NCBI GenBank assembly: GCA_031264295.1
Contig: JAISED010000034.1
Span: forward strand, 1 to 43,027
DNA: 43,027 nt
Direction of reading: 5' to 3'
DNA from: Eubacteriales Family XIII. Incertae Sedis bacterium
GTDB taxonomy: Bacteria > Bacillota > Clostridia > Peptostreptococcales > Anaerovoracaceae
Shown here piece by piece: positions 35,191-43,010 of the stretch (positions are counted from its first letter, which is position 1; every line of letters starts with the position of its first letter). The notes under the pieces were generated by a model. It made no database searches and had not been told where the DNA came from. It worked only from the letters and a program-made list of their open reading frames with translations. Made by a program: the position numbers and the translations under genes.

Positions 35191-35823
35191 ACATTTTGAT
35201 TGTCGACGACGCGGAGACAATACAAGCGTTTGAGCCAATCGCGGCAGTCCGCGTTACTCTTGAAGCAGAATACCGCGAGCTGACATTTAAGATTATACGC
35301 TTACGCTGTTCTTATACAGATATTCTGGTGCAATGTCAATTTCTCCATCATTCCAGACTGTAACGCCATAGTCCACATAGACGAAGACGGGGATCTTCTT
35401 TCTGTAGTGACTACATTGGGTGAAATGCTTAATCCTCTGTTTTCTGAAGAATCAAACGGTGAGGAGATCACGGGTCTGATTATAGGCGAGGAGATAGCCG
35501 GTGTGATCATGGGTGAGGAAATCGGCACTAGAGAATTACAAGGCAGAGCAATTCAATACGAGTTCATGGGTGAGGAAGACCCACTTTCTGTTGCGTGGGA
35601 TTCTTATAAAGTTACAATTTATGAAAAGCAGTTTGCGGAAGAACACGGTTTGATACCGACAGAGGATGAAGTCTGGGATTTTACCCAGGAGATGAAATCT
35701 CAAATTTATAATTACTCATCGGATAATGGAATGCATGCAGACGCCTATTTGGCCGCAATGGGTTTCGCTGATAGGGATGATTACTGGGATGATTACAAAA
35801 TCAAAGCTGTTTTATCTGTATAA
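35187..35823 (+). pseudogene. Decayed gene with SurA-N-like C-terminal half and 10-residue repeats
   Basis: An ATG at 35187 overlaps the phosphoribosyltransferase stop and encodes 58 residues (MNILIVDDAETIQAF, later VTLEAEYRELTFK) up to 35363. A second frame is open from about 35284 to 35823 without an ATG before the GTG at 35407. It encodes DCNAIVHIDEDGDLLSVV, then three 10-residue repeats (GEEITGLII, GEEIAGVIM, GEEIGTREL), then GLIPTEDEVWDFTQEM with AYLAAMGF. The last part looks like the N-terminal helical domain of SurA-like foldases. One frameshift near 35290 would join the two frames. The function is unknown. Confidence 0.45.
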
Positions 35824-35826
35824 CTA

Positions 35827-37032
35827 TCACAAAACCGCGTTGGCGTACGCGTTCAGGGCGTCGTCTATACTGTATGTCCTTCCCTGTGATTCAACACCGT
35901 TTCCTGTTGAAACAAATATATAAAGCCGGCCGTTCTTTTCCGCCATTGAAGCCATGCATTGTCCCGCCTCCGGCGTGAAGCCCGTCTTCCCTCCCCTTAC
36001 TATGCCGCCGGGGAAATCGCGCGTCGTCATCATTGAAAACATATCGCTCTCTAAAAGCCATCCGTCAGGTCTCATATTTGTCGGCGCGGTAGTGTGTTCA
36101 ACGGCTGTAAATGCCGCTTTGAAAACCTCATTATTAAGCGCGGCAAGCAAGAGCCTAGCTATATCTCTTGCTGTGCTGAAATGTTCAGGATCATGTAAAC
36201 CCGTTGAATTTGTGAAATGTGTTCCTGTCATGCCGATCTCTCTTGCCCGTTCATTCATCATCACCGCAAAAGCCTCTTCGGAACCGGCTATTGCCGTGGC
36301 AAGCGTGAGACAGCACTCAGCACCGGAGGCGACGATCGCTCCATATATCAAGTCTTCTGTTTTCACCTCTTCACCGGGCATGAATCCCGCCATTGAAGCG
36401 TTCGCAATATAAAGTTCAGGAAACATGGAAGGTTCTACCGTTATACTCTCGGGCAGACTGCCCAGATATTCGGCCGCCAAGAGCGCCGTCATTATCTTCG
36501 TCAGTGAAGCAGGATAAACTCGCAGTTCGGAATTCTTTTTCAGCAGCACGAGACCGGTATCAAGTTCCGCCAGCAGCGCGGCTGAGCTATATAATGAGCC
36601 GCTTTCAAAGCTAGGATCTACACTCCCTGTTCCTGCGCTTCCCCCTGCTGCGAGATCATCATCGTCATCAGAAATATTAAAAAGCTCCGCGATTTTTTGT
36701 GTAGAGTACGCGAAGGCTTCGAGCGGATCTTCGAAGAATATGGAGCTTCTGTGTGAATCGAGTTCTTCCCGCAGATACGCCGTTGCGGGCTCAATGGCGC
36801 CAACAATGAATACTATCAGTGCTATAGATACACAAAAACGGCGGCGCCTTGATCGCCTCTTGATGTGCGCCGCAAAAGCCGCATGCACGCTCGCCGCATG
36901 CGCCCTCGAAGCCTGCGCTCCCGTCGTCGCCGCGCCGGAAGACACCTGCGCCCCGGAAGTCCGCGCCCCGGAAGACATCGCAACAGAAACCCGCGCCCCG
37001 GGCTTACGCACCGCCGGATTTAAATCCCCCAT
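35827..37032 (-). CDS. D-alanyl-D-alanine carboxypeptidase (penicillin-binding, DacF-like)
   Basis: A 401-residue peptidoglycan carboxypeptidase of the S11 family. The nucleophile Ser176 is in ASLTK, and the KTG box is in GGKTGFTPEAGQC near residue 350. The second motif, usually SGN, reads SGA (residues 236-238, followed by ECC), so the usual Asn is absent. A membrane helix covers about residues 67-82. The 66 residues before it are a cytoplasmic Ala/Gly/Arg-rich low-complexity tract with repeated GAR/GAQ units, which is unusual for this family. GGAG lies six bases before the ATG. The short inverted-repeat element lies just upstream. Confidence 0.85.
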   Translation of the reverse strand: MGDLNPAVRKPGARVSVAMSSGARTSGAQVSSGAATTGAQASRAHAASVHAAFAAHIKRRSRRRRFCVSIALIVFIVGAIEPATAYLREELDSHRSSIFFEDPLEAFAYSTQKIAELFNISDDDDDLAAGGSAGTGSVDPSFESGSLYSSAALLAELDTGLVLLKKNSELRVYPASLTKIMTALLAAEYLGSLPESITVEPSMFPELYIANASMAGFMPGEEVKTEDLIYGAIVASGAECCLTLATAIAGSEEAFAVMMNERAREIGMTGTHFTNSTGLHDPEHFSTARDIARLLLAALNNEVFKAAFTAVEHTTAPTNMRPDGWLLESDMFSMMTTRDFPGGIVRGGKTGFTPEAGQCMASMAEKNGRLYIFVSTGNGVESQGRTYSIDDALNAYANAVL

Positions 37033-37081
37033 ATTTCACTCCAAGTCTAATCCACAGTCTGATTATATCCAAAAATACCCA

Positions 37082-37140
37082 TAGGCAAGCTGCGTAAACC
37101 TGCGTTATGCCATCCGGCAAGGGTTTCCGAAGCTTGCCTA
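37082..37140 (-). mobile_element. Core-deleted copy of the inverted-repeat element
   Basis: A 59-bp element with terminal repeats TAGGCAAGCTGCGTAAACC and TAGGCAAGCTTCGGAAACC (reverse complement). On the minus strand it reads GGAAACCCTTGCCGGATGG then CATAACGCAGGTTT. This equals the two ends of the 20336-20501 element with its 100-bp hairpin core removed. It sits between iorB and the carboxypeptidase gene. The rest of 37033-37237 shows a TATAAT (37060-37065, minus strand) 15 bases after a TTGCCT in the element end, a possible promoter for the carboxypeptidase. Confidence 0.7.
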
Positions 37141-37237
37141 TAATATTACCTTATCGGCATTTATTTTATTAACTTTAGGATACGCCCGCCGCCGCATCGA
37201 CCGACGTTCGCCCCTTTCCGGACGCGCCTATTCGCGT

Positions 37238-37819
37238 TTAGCCCTCCACCTGCCGCTGCCCTTCTTCAAAAGCGCTGATATTTATATCCTCGAATCCCGC
37301 CTTGACATTTCTCTTTATCGCCGCCGCCCAGTCTACCCCGTCCATCCCAAGGGCTTTTACCAGCGCGCCTAGCAAGACTATGTTCATCGTCCTCGTATTT
37401 CCTATGCGCTCCGCTATTTCACCCGCTTTGAAGATAGCCGTGTTCGCCTTTACCGACAATTCTTCCAGTATACCCTCCGGGTACGCCGCCTTCCCCATCA
37501 ATATAGGCGCTGACGGTATCTCGAAGTCGTTTATCACAAACCTGCCGCCGGGTTTCAGATATTCCAGCCACCGCAGCGCTTCCATCTTCTCAAACGCCAC
37601 TATTATATCTGCCTCGCCCTTTCCGACTATGGGCGAGTTAACCTTATCCCCGAACCTTATCTGTGTGCTTACATTGCCGCCCCTCTGCGACATGCCGTGT
37701 ATCTCGGACATCTTAACGTCATATCCGGCTTCCATCAAGCCCTCTGACAATATCTTACTCGCGAGTATAGTCCCCTGACCTCCTACACCCACCAGAATTA
37801 TACTTTTTACAACACTCAT
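37238..37819 (-). CDS. iorB: Indolepyruvate ferredoxin oxidoreductase, beta subunit
   Basis: A 193-residue gamma-domain-type subunit of the 2-oxoacid:ferredoxin oxidoreductases, with the signature LVGVGGQGTILASKILSEGL, then the conserved EIHGMSQRGGNVSTQIRFG. With IorA it oxidises aryl pyruvates from aromatic amino acids to aryl-acetyl-CoA, reducing ferredoxin. It is full length. GGAGG lies eight bases upstream of the ATG. It follows iorA but is separated by a 170-base repeat-filled spacer; the genes usually abut or overlap. Confidence 0.93.
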   Translation of the reverse strand: MSVVKSIILVGVGGQGTILASKILSEGLMEAGYDVKMSEIHGMSQRGGNVSTQIRFGDKVNSPIVGKGEADIIVAFEKMEALRWLEYLKPGGRFVINDFEIPSAPILMGKAAYPEGILEELSVKANTAIFKAGEIAERIGNTRTMNIVLLGALVKALGMDGVDWAAAIKRNVKAGFEDINISAFEEGQRQVEG

Positions 37820-37835
37820 TTACTGCCTCCTTGTA

Positions 37836-37982
37836 TCATCCGAAGCTGCGCCCGGTCGAATCTCCGCCGCCGAACCGAACCTGCCTCCGCCCGAAGCTGC
37901 GCCCGGTCGAATCTCCGCCGCCGAACCTGCCTCCGCCCGAATCTCCGCCGTCGATCCTGCCTCCGCCCGCGCCTTTATTCAT
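37836..37982 (-). repeat. 51-bp tandem repeat in the iorA-iorB spacer, possibly a small Gly-rich ORF
   Basis: Two near-identical units start at 37841 and 37892 (CGAAGCTGCGCCCGGTCGAA then TCTCCGCCGCCGAAC), followed by a partial third with TCTCCGCCGTCGATCCTGCC. On the minus strand the whole block is open from ATG 37980-37982 to TGA 37836-37838. It would give a 48-residue Gly/Arg/Ser protein with GGGDSTGRSFG repeats. There is no convincing ribosome-binding site, so translation is doubtful. Confidence 0.7.
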
Positions 37983-37989
37983 TCCGCGT

Positions 37990-39771
37990 TTACACTGTCT
38001 TGGCGATCATATCTATAGCGTCGAAGCGGCACGCCTGTTTGCATACGGCGCAACCGGTACACGATTCACTGTTTATGACGATCTCTTTACCGGAATAAAT
38101 CGCCGGGCAGCCTGTGTTTACGCACACTCGGCACTTTGTGCACTTCTCCTGATTAATGCTGCACTTTTTAGGACTTAAATCGAACTCCGCCCTGTCATTT
38201 CCTGTAGCTTTCTTCAAAATACACGGCCATCTGGTTATTATAACCGTAGGCTCGTTCTTCGACAATGCGTCGTCAATCGCCGCGCCCGACTCATCAAGCC
38301 TCAACGGATTCACAAGGTAGATATTATCGCCCTTTATCCCTATAGCCTTGCAGATAGCCGGTATGTCCGCCTCGTTTGTCTCCTCGCCCATGAGGGTGTA
38401 TCCCGTTCCGGGATTGTCCTGCTGACCCGTCATGCCGGTGATCCTGTTGTCGAGAACGACGGAAACGCTGTTGCTTTTATTGTATACGGCGTCCATCAAG
38501 CTCGTTATGCCTGAATGGAAAAATGTAGAGTCCCCTATTACCGCTACGACTCGTTCTTTCTTTCCTGTCAGTTCAAACACCTTCGCCGCTCCGTGACCCG
38601 TACTGATGCTTCCGCCCATGCAGAAACACGAATCCATAGTGGAAAGCGGCGGCGCCGAGGCCAATGTATAACATCCTATATCGCCCGTAACGACAATATT
38701 CTTCCTTTTCGAAAGCGCGTAGAAAAATCCCCTATGAGGGCAGCCGGCGCACATGGTAGGCGGTCTCATAACCGCCTCTTTCTCCGTCATCAGCGTTTCG
38801 GCTTCATTACCAAAAATCGATTTACGCACGATATCCGCATTCAATTCGTCCCTTTCGGGTATGATCGCCTTACCGATGCATGCGATTCCCGCCGCCTTTA
38901 TCTGCGCCTCCATATATGGATCCAGTTCCTCCACAACATAGAGTTTCTCGACCCTTGAAGCGAATTCTTCAACAAGCTTCATAGGCATGGGATAGCTCAT
39001 GCCTATCTTGAGATACGACACGTCTTCGCCGAAGGCGTCTTTCGCGTATTGATAAGCGACGCCTGCGCTTATCACGCCCACCTTCGCGCCGCCGTATTCA
39101 GAGGTGTTCAAGGGTGATGCATTGGAATATTCCGTCATATTCGCTATGCGCTCCGACAACTTCACGTGCATGAGCTTAGCGTTTGCCGGCGTCGCCACAT
39201 ACTTTGATATATTGCGTTTATAATCCGGTACGGCGTGCTCCTGCCTGTCTTCAAGCGTCACAATACTCTTGCTGTGACAAACCCTCGTCGTCATCCTGAT
39301 CATCACAATCGTGTCGAATCTCTCCGACAGTTCAAAGGCAAGCTTCACGAAATCCTTCGTTTCCTGACTGTCCGAAGGCTCAAGCATGAGAACCTTTGCC
39401 GCAGCGGCATAATTCCGGTTATCCTGCTCGTTCTGCGAACTGTGCATGCCCGGATCGTCAGCCGATATCAAAACACAGCCGCCTGTAACGCCCGTATAAG
39501 CGAATGTGAAAAGCGGATCCGCGGCTACATTGACGCCTACATGCTTCATAACCGCCATAGAACGCGCGCCCGCCAGCGAAGCGCCTATAGCCGCCTCCAA
39601 GGCCACCTTCTCGTTAGGCGCCCATTCACAATAAAGCGATTCTCTATAATTTGACAAATTTTCCAATATTTCGGTACTTGGGGTTCCCGGATAGGCCGAA
39701 GCAAATAGTAGTCCCGCCTCCCATGCGCCCCGCGCTGCCGCCTCATTACCGGTCATTAACATCTTTTCCAT
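37990..39771 (-). CDS. iorA: Indolepyruvate ferredoxin oxidoreductase, alpha subunit
   Basis: A 593-residue thiamine-diphosphate enzyme. The N-terminus MEKMLMTGNEAAARGAWEAG and SAYPGTPSTEI are the pyrimidine-domain signature. The TPP/Mg region is in VTGDIGCYTL and GDSTFFHSGI, with MTGQQDNPGTG. The C-terminus has two [4Fe-4S] motifs, CTKCRVCVNTGCP and CTGCAVCKQACR. The ATG at 39771 has GGAGAGGAG six bases upstream; the longer in-frame reading to 39888 is Arg-rich and lacks support. It works with the IorB subunit encoded downstream. The ferredoxin electron link suits an amino-acid-fermenting anaerobe. Confidence 0.94.
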   Translation of the reverse strand: MEKMLMTGNEAAARGAWEAGLLFASAYPGTPSTEILENLSNYRESLYCEWAPNEKVALEAAIGASLAGARSMAVMKHVGVNVAADPLFTFAYTGVTGGCVLISADDPGMHSSQNEQDNRNYAAAAKVLMLEPSDSQETKDFVKLAFELSERFDTIVMIRMTTRVCHSKSIVTLEDRQEHAVPDYKRNISKYVATPANAKLMHVKLSERIANMTEYSNASPLNTSEYGGAKVGVISAGVAYQYAKDAFGEDVSYLKIGMSYPMPMKLVEEFASRVEKLYVVEELDPYMEAQIKAAGIACIGKAIIPERDELNADIVRKSIFGNEAETLMTEKEAVMRPPTMCAGCPHRGFFYALSKRKNIVVTGDIGCYTLASAPPLSTMDSCFCMGGSISTGHGAAKVFELTGKKERVVAVIGDSTFFHSGITSLMDAVYNKSNSVSVVLDNRITGMTGQQDNPGTGYTLMGEETNEADIPAICKAIGIKGDNIYLVNPLRLDESGAAIDDALSKNEPTVIITRWPCILKKATGNDRAEFDLSPKKCSINQEKCTKCRVCVNTGCPAIYSGKEIVINSESCTGCAVCKQACRFDAIDMIAKTV

Positions 39772-39899
39772 AAGCAACTCCTCTCCTGCCATACACACCG
39801 GCGCCTCATCCCGCCGTTCTTCATCACCCATCCGTCTCAGCCGCCCTGCCGTTCTTCCGGTCTGCCTACCGCAGACCTCGGCAATCACTCACGCTTCTT

Positions 39900-40979
39900 C
39901 TATCCCTCATAACCTCCGCGGCGGATAAGCTCCGCCTTATTTCTATATTTATCAGAAAGCTCCTTCTGATTTTCGAACTCGTATATACCCGCCAGCTCGT
40001 CCATAGACTCCACATGTGATGGATTTAAGCGCAGCGCCTGTTTGAACATGGCTACAGCCTCATCTACCCGCGCTTTGTTCGCATAGGACGCGCCCAGATA
40101 ATAATAAAGCGGCCACCAGTCCTTATATTTGCTCCCAAGATATGGTTCGAGTATAGTGATCCCCTCATCCCACCGCCCGCTAACCGCCGCGTTACATCCG
40201 CGTTCGATCTCCACCGGATCTGAAAGTTGCTCTAATCGCTCGTTTATCTCCTTACGCTCCTTAGCATTTGTGGATTTTTTTATATAATCCTTCCATGTAA
40301 TATACGCCTTCTGGTAAAGCCCCATATTGAGATACGCATAGCCCAAATAATAATACGCCATAGAGAAGTTCGGATATTTCCATGTAGTGAGTTCAAAAAA
40401 TTCGAGAGCCTCCGCCTTAAAATTCCCGATGTAGTCAGCATCATCGCTTTCAAGGTACATCGCCCTGCAAACTCTGGCATATCCGTACATAGCGTCAAGA
40501 TTCCCCGGCTCTACACATAACGCCGCCCTGAAATGAATACAAGCGCTGTCGAAATTCTCTTTCTCTGCGGCATTTTTAGCCTCAACATTTAATGCTGCCG
40601 CCGCTTTATTTCTGAAATTGATTTTAATGAATTCAATATAATGATCTGTATACGGGAAATGCGGATCTATTCCCATTATCCACGCCATGTTCTCCCCGAT
40701 ATGTGAAATCGAAAGCCTTGTATATATGCTGCCGGAATCAAGAGCTTTGATATCCTCAGTTCTGAACGGTACCGGCACTCCACGCATAAAACCCATCTTA
40801 CACCGCTTTATATAATCCTCCGAAAACTTATCGAAGGCGAATTTCTCGATGTGCGCTTTCAGATATTTCCCTATGCGATCTCCCCTGCGTTTTATATCAA
40901 GCTTCTCAAGCTCGTCAAACTTGTTTTGCCGATAGGACTTGTTATGTCCATCAAACTTGTTAAGTTTATCAGTTTCCAT
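39900..40979 (-). CDS. TPR-repeat protein
   Basis: A 359-residue soluble protein. The last 220 residues carry several tetratricopeptide-like units, such as AKNAAEKENFDSACIHFRAA, then MAYYYLGYAYLNMGLYQKAY, then ALRLNPSHVESMDELAGIYE. The N-terminal 110 residues are charged and end in a region with no recognised domain (RLSISHIGENMAWIMGIDP). TPR arrays mediate protein binding; partners are unknown. AGAGG lies six bases before the ATG. It is 128 bases upstream of iorA in the same direction and may share a transcript. Confidence 0.75.
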   Translation of the reverse strand: METDKLNKFDGHNKSYRQNKFDELEKLDIKRRGDRIGKYLKAHIEKFAFDKFSEDYIKRCKMGFMRGVPVPFRTEDIKALDSGSIYTRLSISHIGENMAWIMGIDPHFPYTDHYIEFIKINFRNKAAAALNVEAKNAAEKENFDSACIHFRAALCVEPGNLDAMYGYARVCRAMYLESDDADYIGNFKAEALEFFELTTWKYPNFSMAYYYLGYAYLNMGLYQKAYITWKDYIKKSTNAKERKEINERLEQLSDPVEIERGCNAAVSGRWDEGITILEPYLGSKYKDWWPLYYYLGASYANKARVDEAVAMFKQALRLNPSHVESMDELAGIYEFENQKELSDKYRNKAELIRRGGYEG

Positions 40980-41024
40980 ATACGCCTCTTCTACTCAACC
41001 ACCCTGCACTAAAGCCACTTATCT

Positions 41025-41410
41025 CTAATTCCCTATTGCAATTTCTAACCACAATGTAAAATTAGCCTTCTTGAATGCCTCTTGTGTGATGACCTGATTT
41101 TCATAAGGCTTGCATTTTGGGTTTCGGAGGTTCAGGAACATTGATATCGGATTGTACGGTGTAGGACTCAGCTTGTCCTGAATCATCTTCACAATGACAC
41201 TGGCCATGAAAGTGAGCAGAAGATGACCTCGAAATCGAAGGTCTGCTCAATCTGTTGTCGTGTGTAGTAAACCGACAATATCTTTGACTTGGCTATGCGC
41301 CTTGTAGATACTAGAACGAATATGCCCGTCGCGGAGATCTACTCATAGCCCTCCCGTTCAGTCAACCTGTTGGCAGTTGTCCTCATAAACAGCTTATGTA
41401 TCTCGTTGCC
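41025..41410 (-). pseudogene. Remnant of a DDE transposase (IS1634/IS4-like)
   Basis: On the minus strand one frame reads KLFMRTTANRLTEREGYE, a stop, then TGIFVLVSTRRIAKSKIL and YYTRQQIEQTFDF. A second frame then reads RGHLLLTFMASVIVKMIQDK and continues to a stop near 41025. The YYTRQQIEQ and FRGHLLL segments match the C-terminal catalytic region of IS1634-type transposases. The N-terminal half is absent, and an in-frame stop plus a frameshift or deletion break the rest. The DNA just beyond (41411-41560) is AT-rich with a perfect 18-bp palindrome at 41446-41463 and another near 41520-41540. No other gene is seen there. Confidence 0.65.
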
Positions 41411-41566
41411 CTTTATTATAATAAATTATACACTGTCTTACGAAAGGTTTTTACGTAAAAACCGCAACATTTTCAATAGTTTTATCGGCTTATACTACTA
41501 CCATGTGTATATTTTCCCGAGATAAAAAGTTTTATCTTTTTATTGTATCATATTCTCGTTGATTTT

Positions 41567-41752
41567 TCAATGTTTTTCGTGTTTTTGCCATGTCATTTTT
41601 GCCAGGGCAATCGCATAAAACAAATTCTCGAACAAGACAAACGGGAAGAATAAGCCGAAAATGATGTAGAGGGATTCTGTTGCATTATGTAGCGTTTCTG
41701 CTTTGCTTATTCTCCCACGCATAGCATTGGGCTTGATATAATATCTAGCCAT
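41567..41752 (-). CDS. Small hydrophobic protein, hypothetical
   Basis: A 61-residue open frame beginning 14 bases after the stop of the 151-residue protein. It has a basic N-terminus and two hydrophobic stretches (SLYIIFGLFFPFVLFENLFY and a short second one). There is no clear ribosome-binding site; an internal ATG (Met11) is also possible. I do not recognise it. The AT-rich context and short length make this only a possible gene. Confidence 0.3.
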   Translation of the reverse strand: MARYYIKPNAMRGRISKAETLHNATESLYIIFGLFFPFVLFENLFYAIALAKMTWQKHEKH

Positions 41753-41766
41753 TCAGCAGACACTAA

Positions 41767-42222
41767 TTACATAGGACAAATAAAACACAGTAATGGCCAT
41801 TTAGAATAAGCTTTTTCCATCCGTTCTTTAACTTCAGATTTATGGAGATTTATAAACTCCTCATACTTCAAATTAAGCGGCATCAAATTTTTATTTAGAT
41901 AAATATGTTCTGCAGAAAAACCCGTTTCTTCATGACCAATCCAAACAGCAAATTCGGTTTTTTTAAATACGTGCGGCCAAATAAATAGGACAGTATCCAA
42001 ATCATTATCTGTAACCGCCAGATTTCCGGCATTTTTTAAAAATCTTGGAAAGGCAATCGTATACTGATACCCATTTTCAGAAATATTGTAGACATTACTC
42101 TTCAGTTTATCGCTTTTCCTTGCAAAAATTAAGTATTTCATAAATACAAATATAAACCATAAAAAACAGTACAACACAAATAATGAGACACATACCAAAA
42201 CCAAAACACCTATTGTATTCAT
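41767..42222 (-). CDS. Membrane-anchored protein of unknown function
   Basis: A 151-residue protein with one long N-terminal hydrophobic region (residues 5-34, LVLVCVSLFVLYCFLWFIFV) and then a soluble domain with aromatic, beta-rich segments (NGYQYTIAFPRFLKNAG, VWIGHEETGFSAEHIYLN). GGGGG lies six bases before the ATG. I do not recognise the family. It sits in AT-rich accessory DNA beside insertion-sequence remnants and two small paralogues, so recent acquisition is likely. Confidence 0.6.
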   Translation of the reverse strand: MNTIGVLVLVCVSLFVLYCFLWFIFVFMKYLIFARKSDKLKSNVYNISENGYQYTIAFPRFLKNAGNLAVTDNDLDTVLFIWPHVFKKTEFAVWIGHEETGFSAEHIYLNKNLMPLNLKYEEFINLHKSEVKERMEKAYSKWPLLCFICPM

Positions 42223-42324
42223 TCCAATCCCCCATAATGTATATGTTGCTTAATTGGCATAGAATATATGGATTTTATATAATTGCACAAATATGCCGGA
42301 ATACTTCAAATGACCTATCATGAA

Positions 42325-42360
42325 CACAGATAGGGATTACATCTGCAATCCCTATCTGTG
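42325..42360 (-). terminator. Perfect 14-bp inverted repeat, possible terminator
   Basis: CACAGATAGGGATT and AATCCCTATCTGTG are separated by eight bases, just after the 89-residue gene (stop at 42387). No T-run follows on the minus strand, so a protein-binding site is equally possible. Confidence 0.4.
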
Positions 42361-42386
42361 AAATTATATAACAAAAAATCTTTAGT

Positions 42387-42656
42387 TCACCATACGCATT
42401 TGTATGTGACCGTATTTCCAGAGTGATTAACAGCGATAAAAGACTCCTCGTTGGCAGACATTTCAGGGGCGGTATGCACCCCACTCCCATTCGTCACACT
42501 GGCATAATGTGGCTTCGTAGTGTGTTCTCCATTCGCAAAATCAAGATTGAGATCACTATAGCCATATATCAACCTTCCGATACCTTGATCTGACAAAGTC
42601 GCTGATAACGTCCATGCAGCCGAAAATGTGGTGGCTGTTTTGGATATCTGTCCCAT
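42387..42656 (-). CDS. Small protein of unknown function (HYASVxNGSG...TYKCVW family)
   Basis: An 89-residue protein without a signal peptide or membrane helix, rich in Ser, Thr and aromatic residues. It ends in NTVTYKCVW. GGGAGG lies 11 bases before the ATG. A truncated paralogue lies directly upstream and shares the layout IG-Y, HYAS(V/I), NGSG, and TTYKC(V/I)W at the C-terminus. I do not recognise the family. Confidence 0.55.
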   Translation of the reverse strand: MGQISKTATTFSAAWTLSATLSDQGIGRLIYGYSDLNLDFANGEHTTKPHYASVTNGSGVHTAPEMSANEESFIAVNHSGNTVTYKCVW

Positions 42657-42676
42657 ATTCTATATTTCCTCCCTTA

Positions 42677-42912
42677 TCACCAGATACACTTATATGTTGT
42701 GCTGGTTCCTGTATGCGTCACCATAATTATTGAGTTATCACCCCCTAATTCTTCTGGCCCAGGGAATATCCCACTTCCATTCCTAATTGACGCATAATGA
42801 CTAGCCGAAGTATGAGCAGCTATCGCAATATCCAAATTATCGTACTTCTCATAAGCATACCCAATTCCAGCATTACCGCTTGTATACGTACCGCTTTTCG
42901 ACGAGTTAAAAT
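42677..42912 (-). pseudogene. 5'-truncated paralogue of the small TYKC-W protein, cut by an insertion element
   Basis: About 77 codons remain, from DFNSSKSGTYT through HYASIRNGSG to TTYKCIW and a TGA at 42677-42679. Compared with its neighbour at 42387-42656, it lacks the N-terminal start. Its open frame ends where the hairpin-rich end of the putative IS200/IS605 element begins (about 42912). The pair looks like a tandem duplication followed by insertion. Confidence 0.6.
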
Positions 42913-43010
42913 CACCCTACCACCACTTCAAGTGGTGGTATGCGGGAAGGACCCTATAAGGGTCCGTTAAGTTCATTACTCGCTACGCCTAAAGGCGTGG
43001 TTTCACAAGC
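42913..43010 (-). ncRNA. Putative right end and omega-RNA scaffold of a TnpB-type (IS200/IS605) element
   Basis: On the minus strand three hairpins follow in a row: CGCCTTTAGGCG, GGACCCTTATAGGGTCC, and ACCACCACTTGAAGTGGTGGT, ending near 42913. Consecutive stem-loops after a tnpB-like tail are how omega-RNA scaffolds of IS200/IS605 elements look. The guide would be the flanking sequence just below 42913 (GTGATTTTAACTCGTCG). The exact element boundary is uncertain by several bases. Confidence 0.45.

Noticed and set aside
39772-39888. N-terminal extension of IorA by 39 residues
   Set aside because: Arg-rich, not part of the family, and the ATG at 39771 has a strong ribosome-binding site.
41446-41463. 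Perfect palindrome GGTTTTTACGTAAAAACC as an insertion-sequence end
   Set aside because: No matching second end is visible on the other side of the transposase remnant, so it is only noted.
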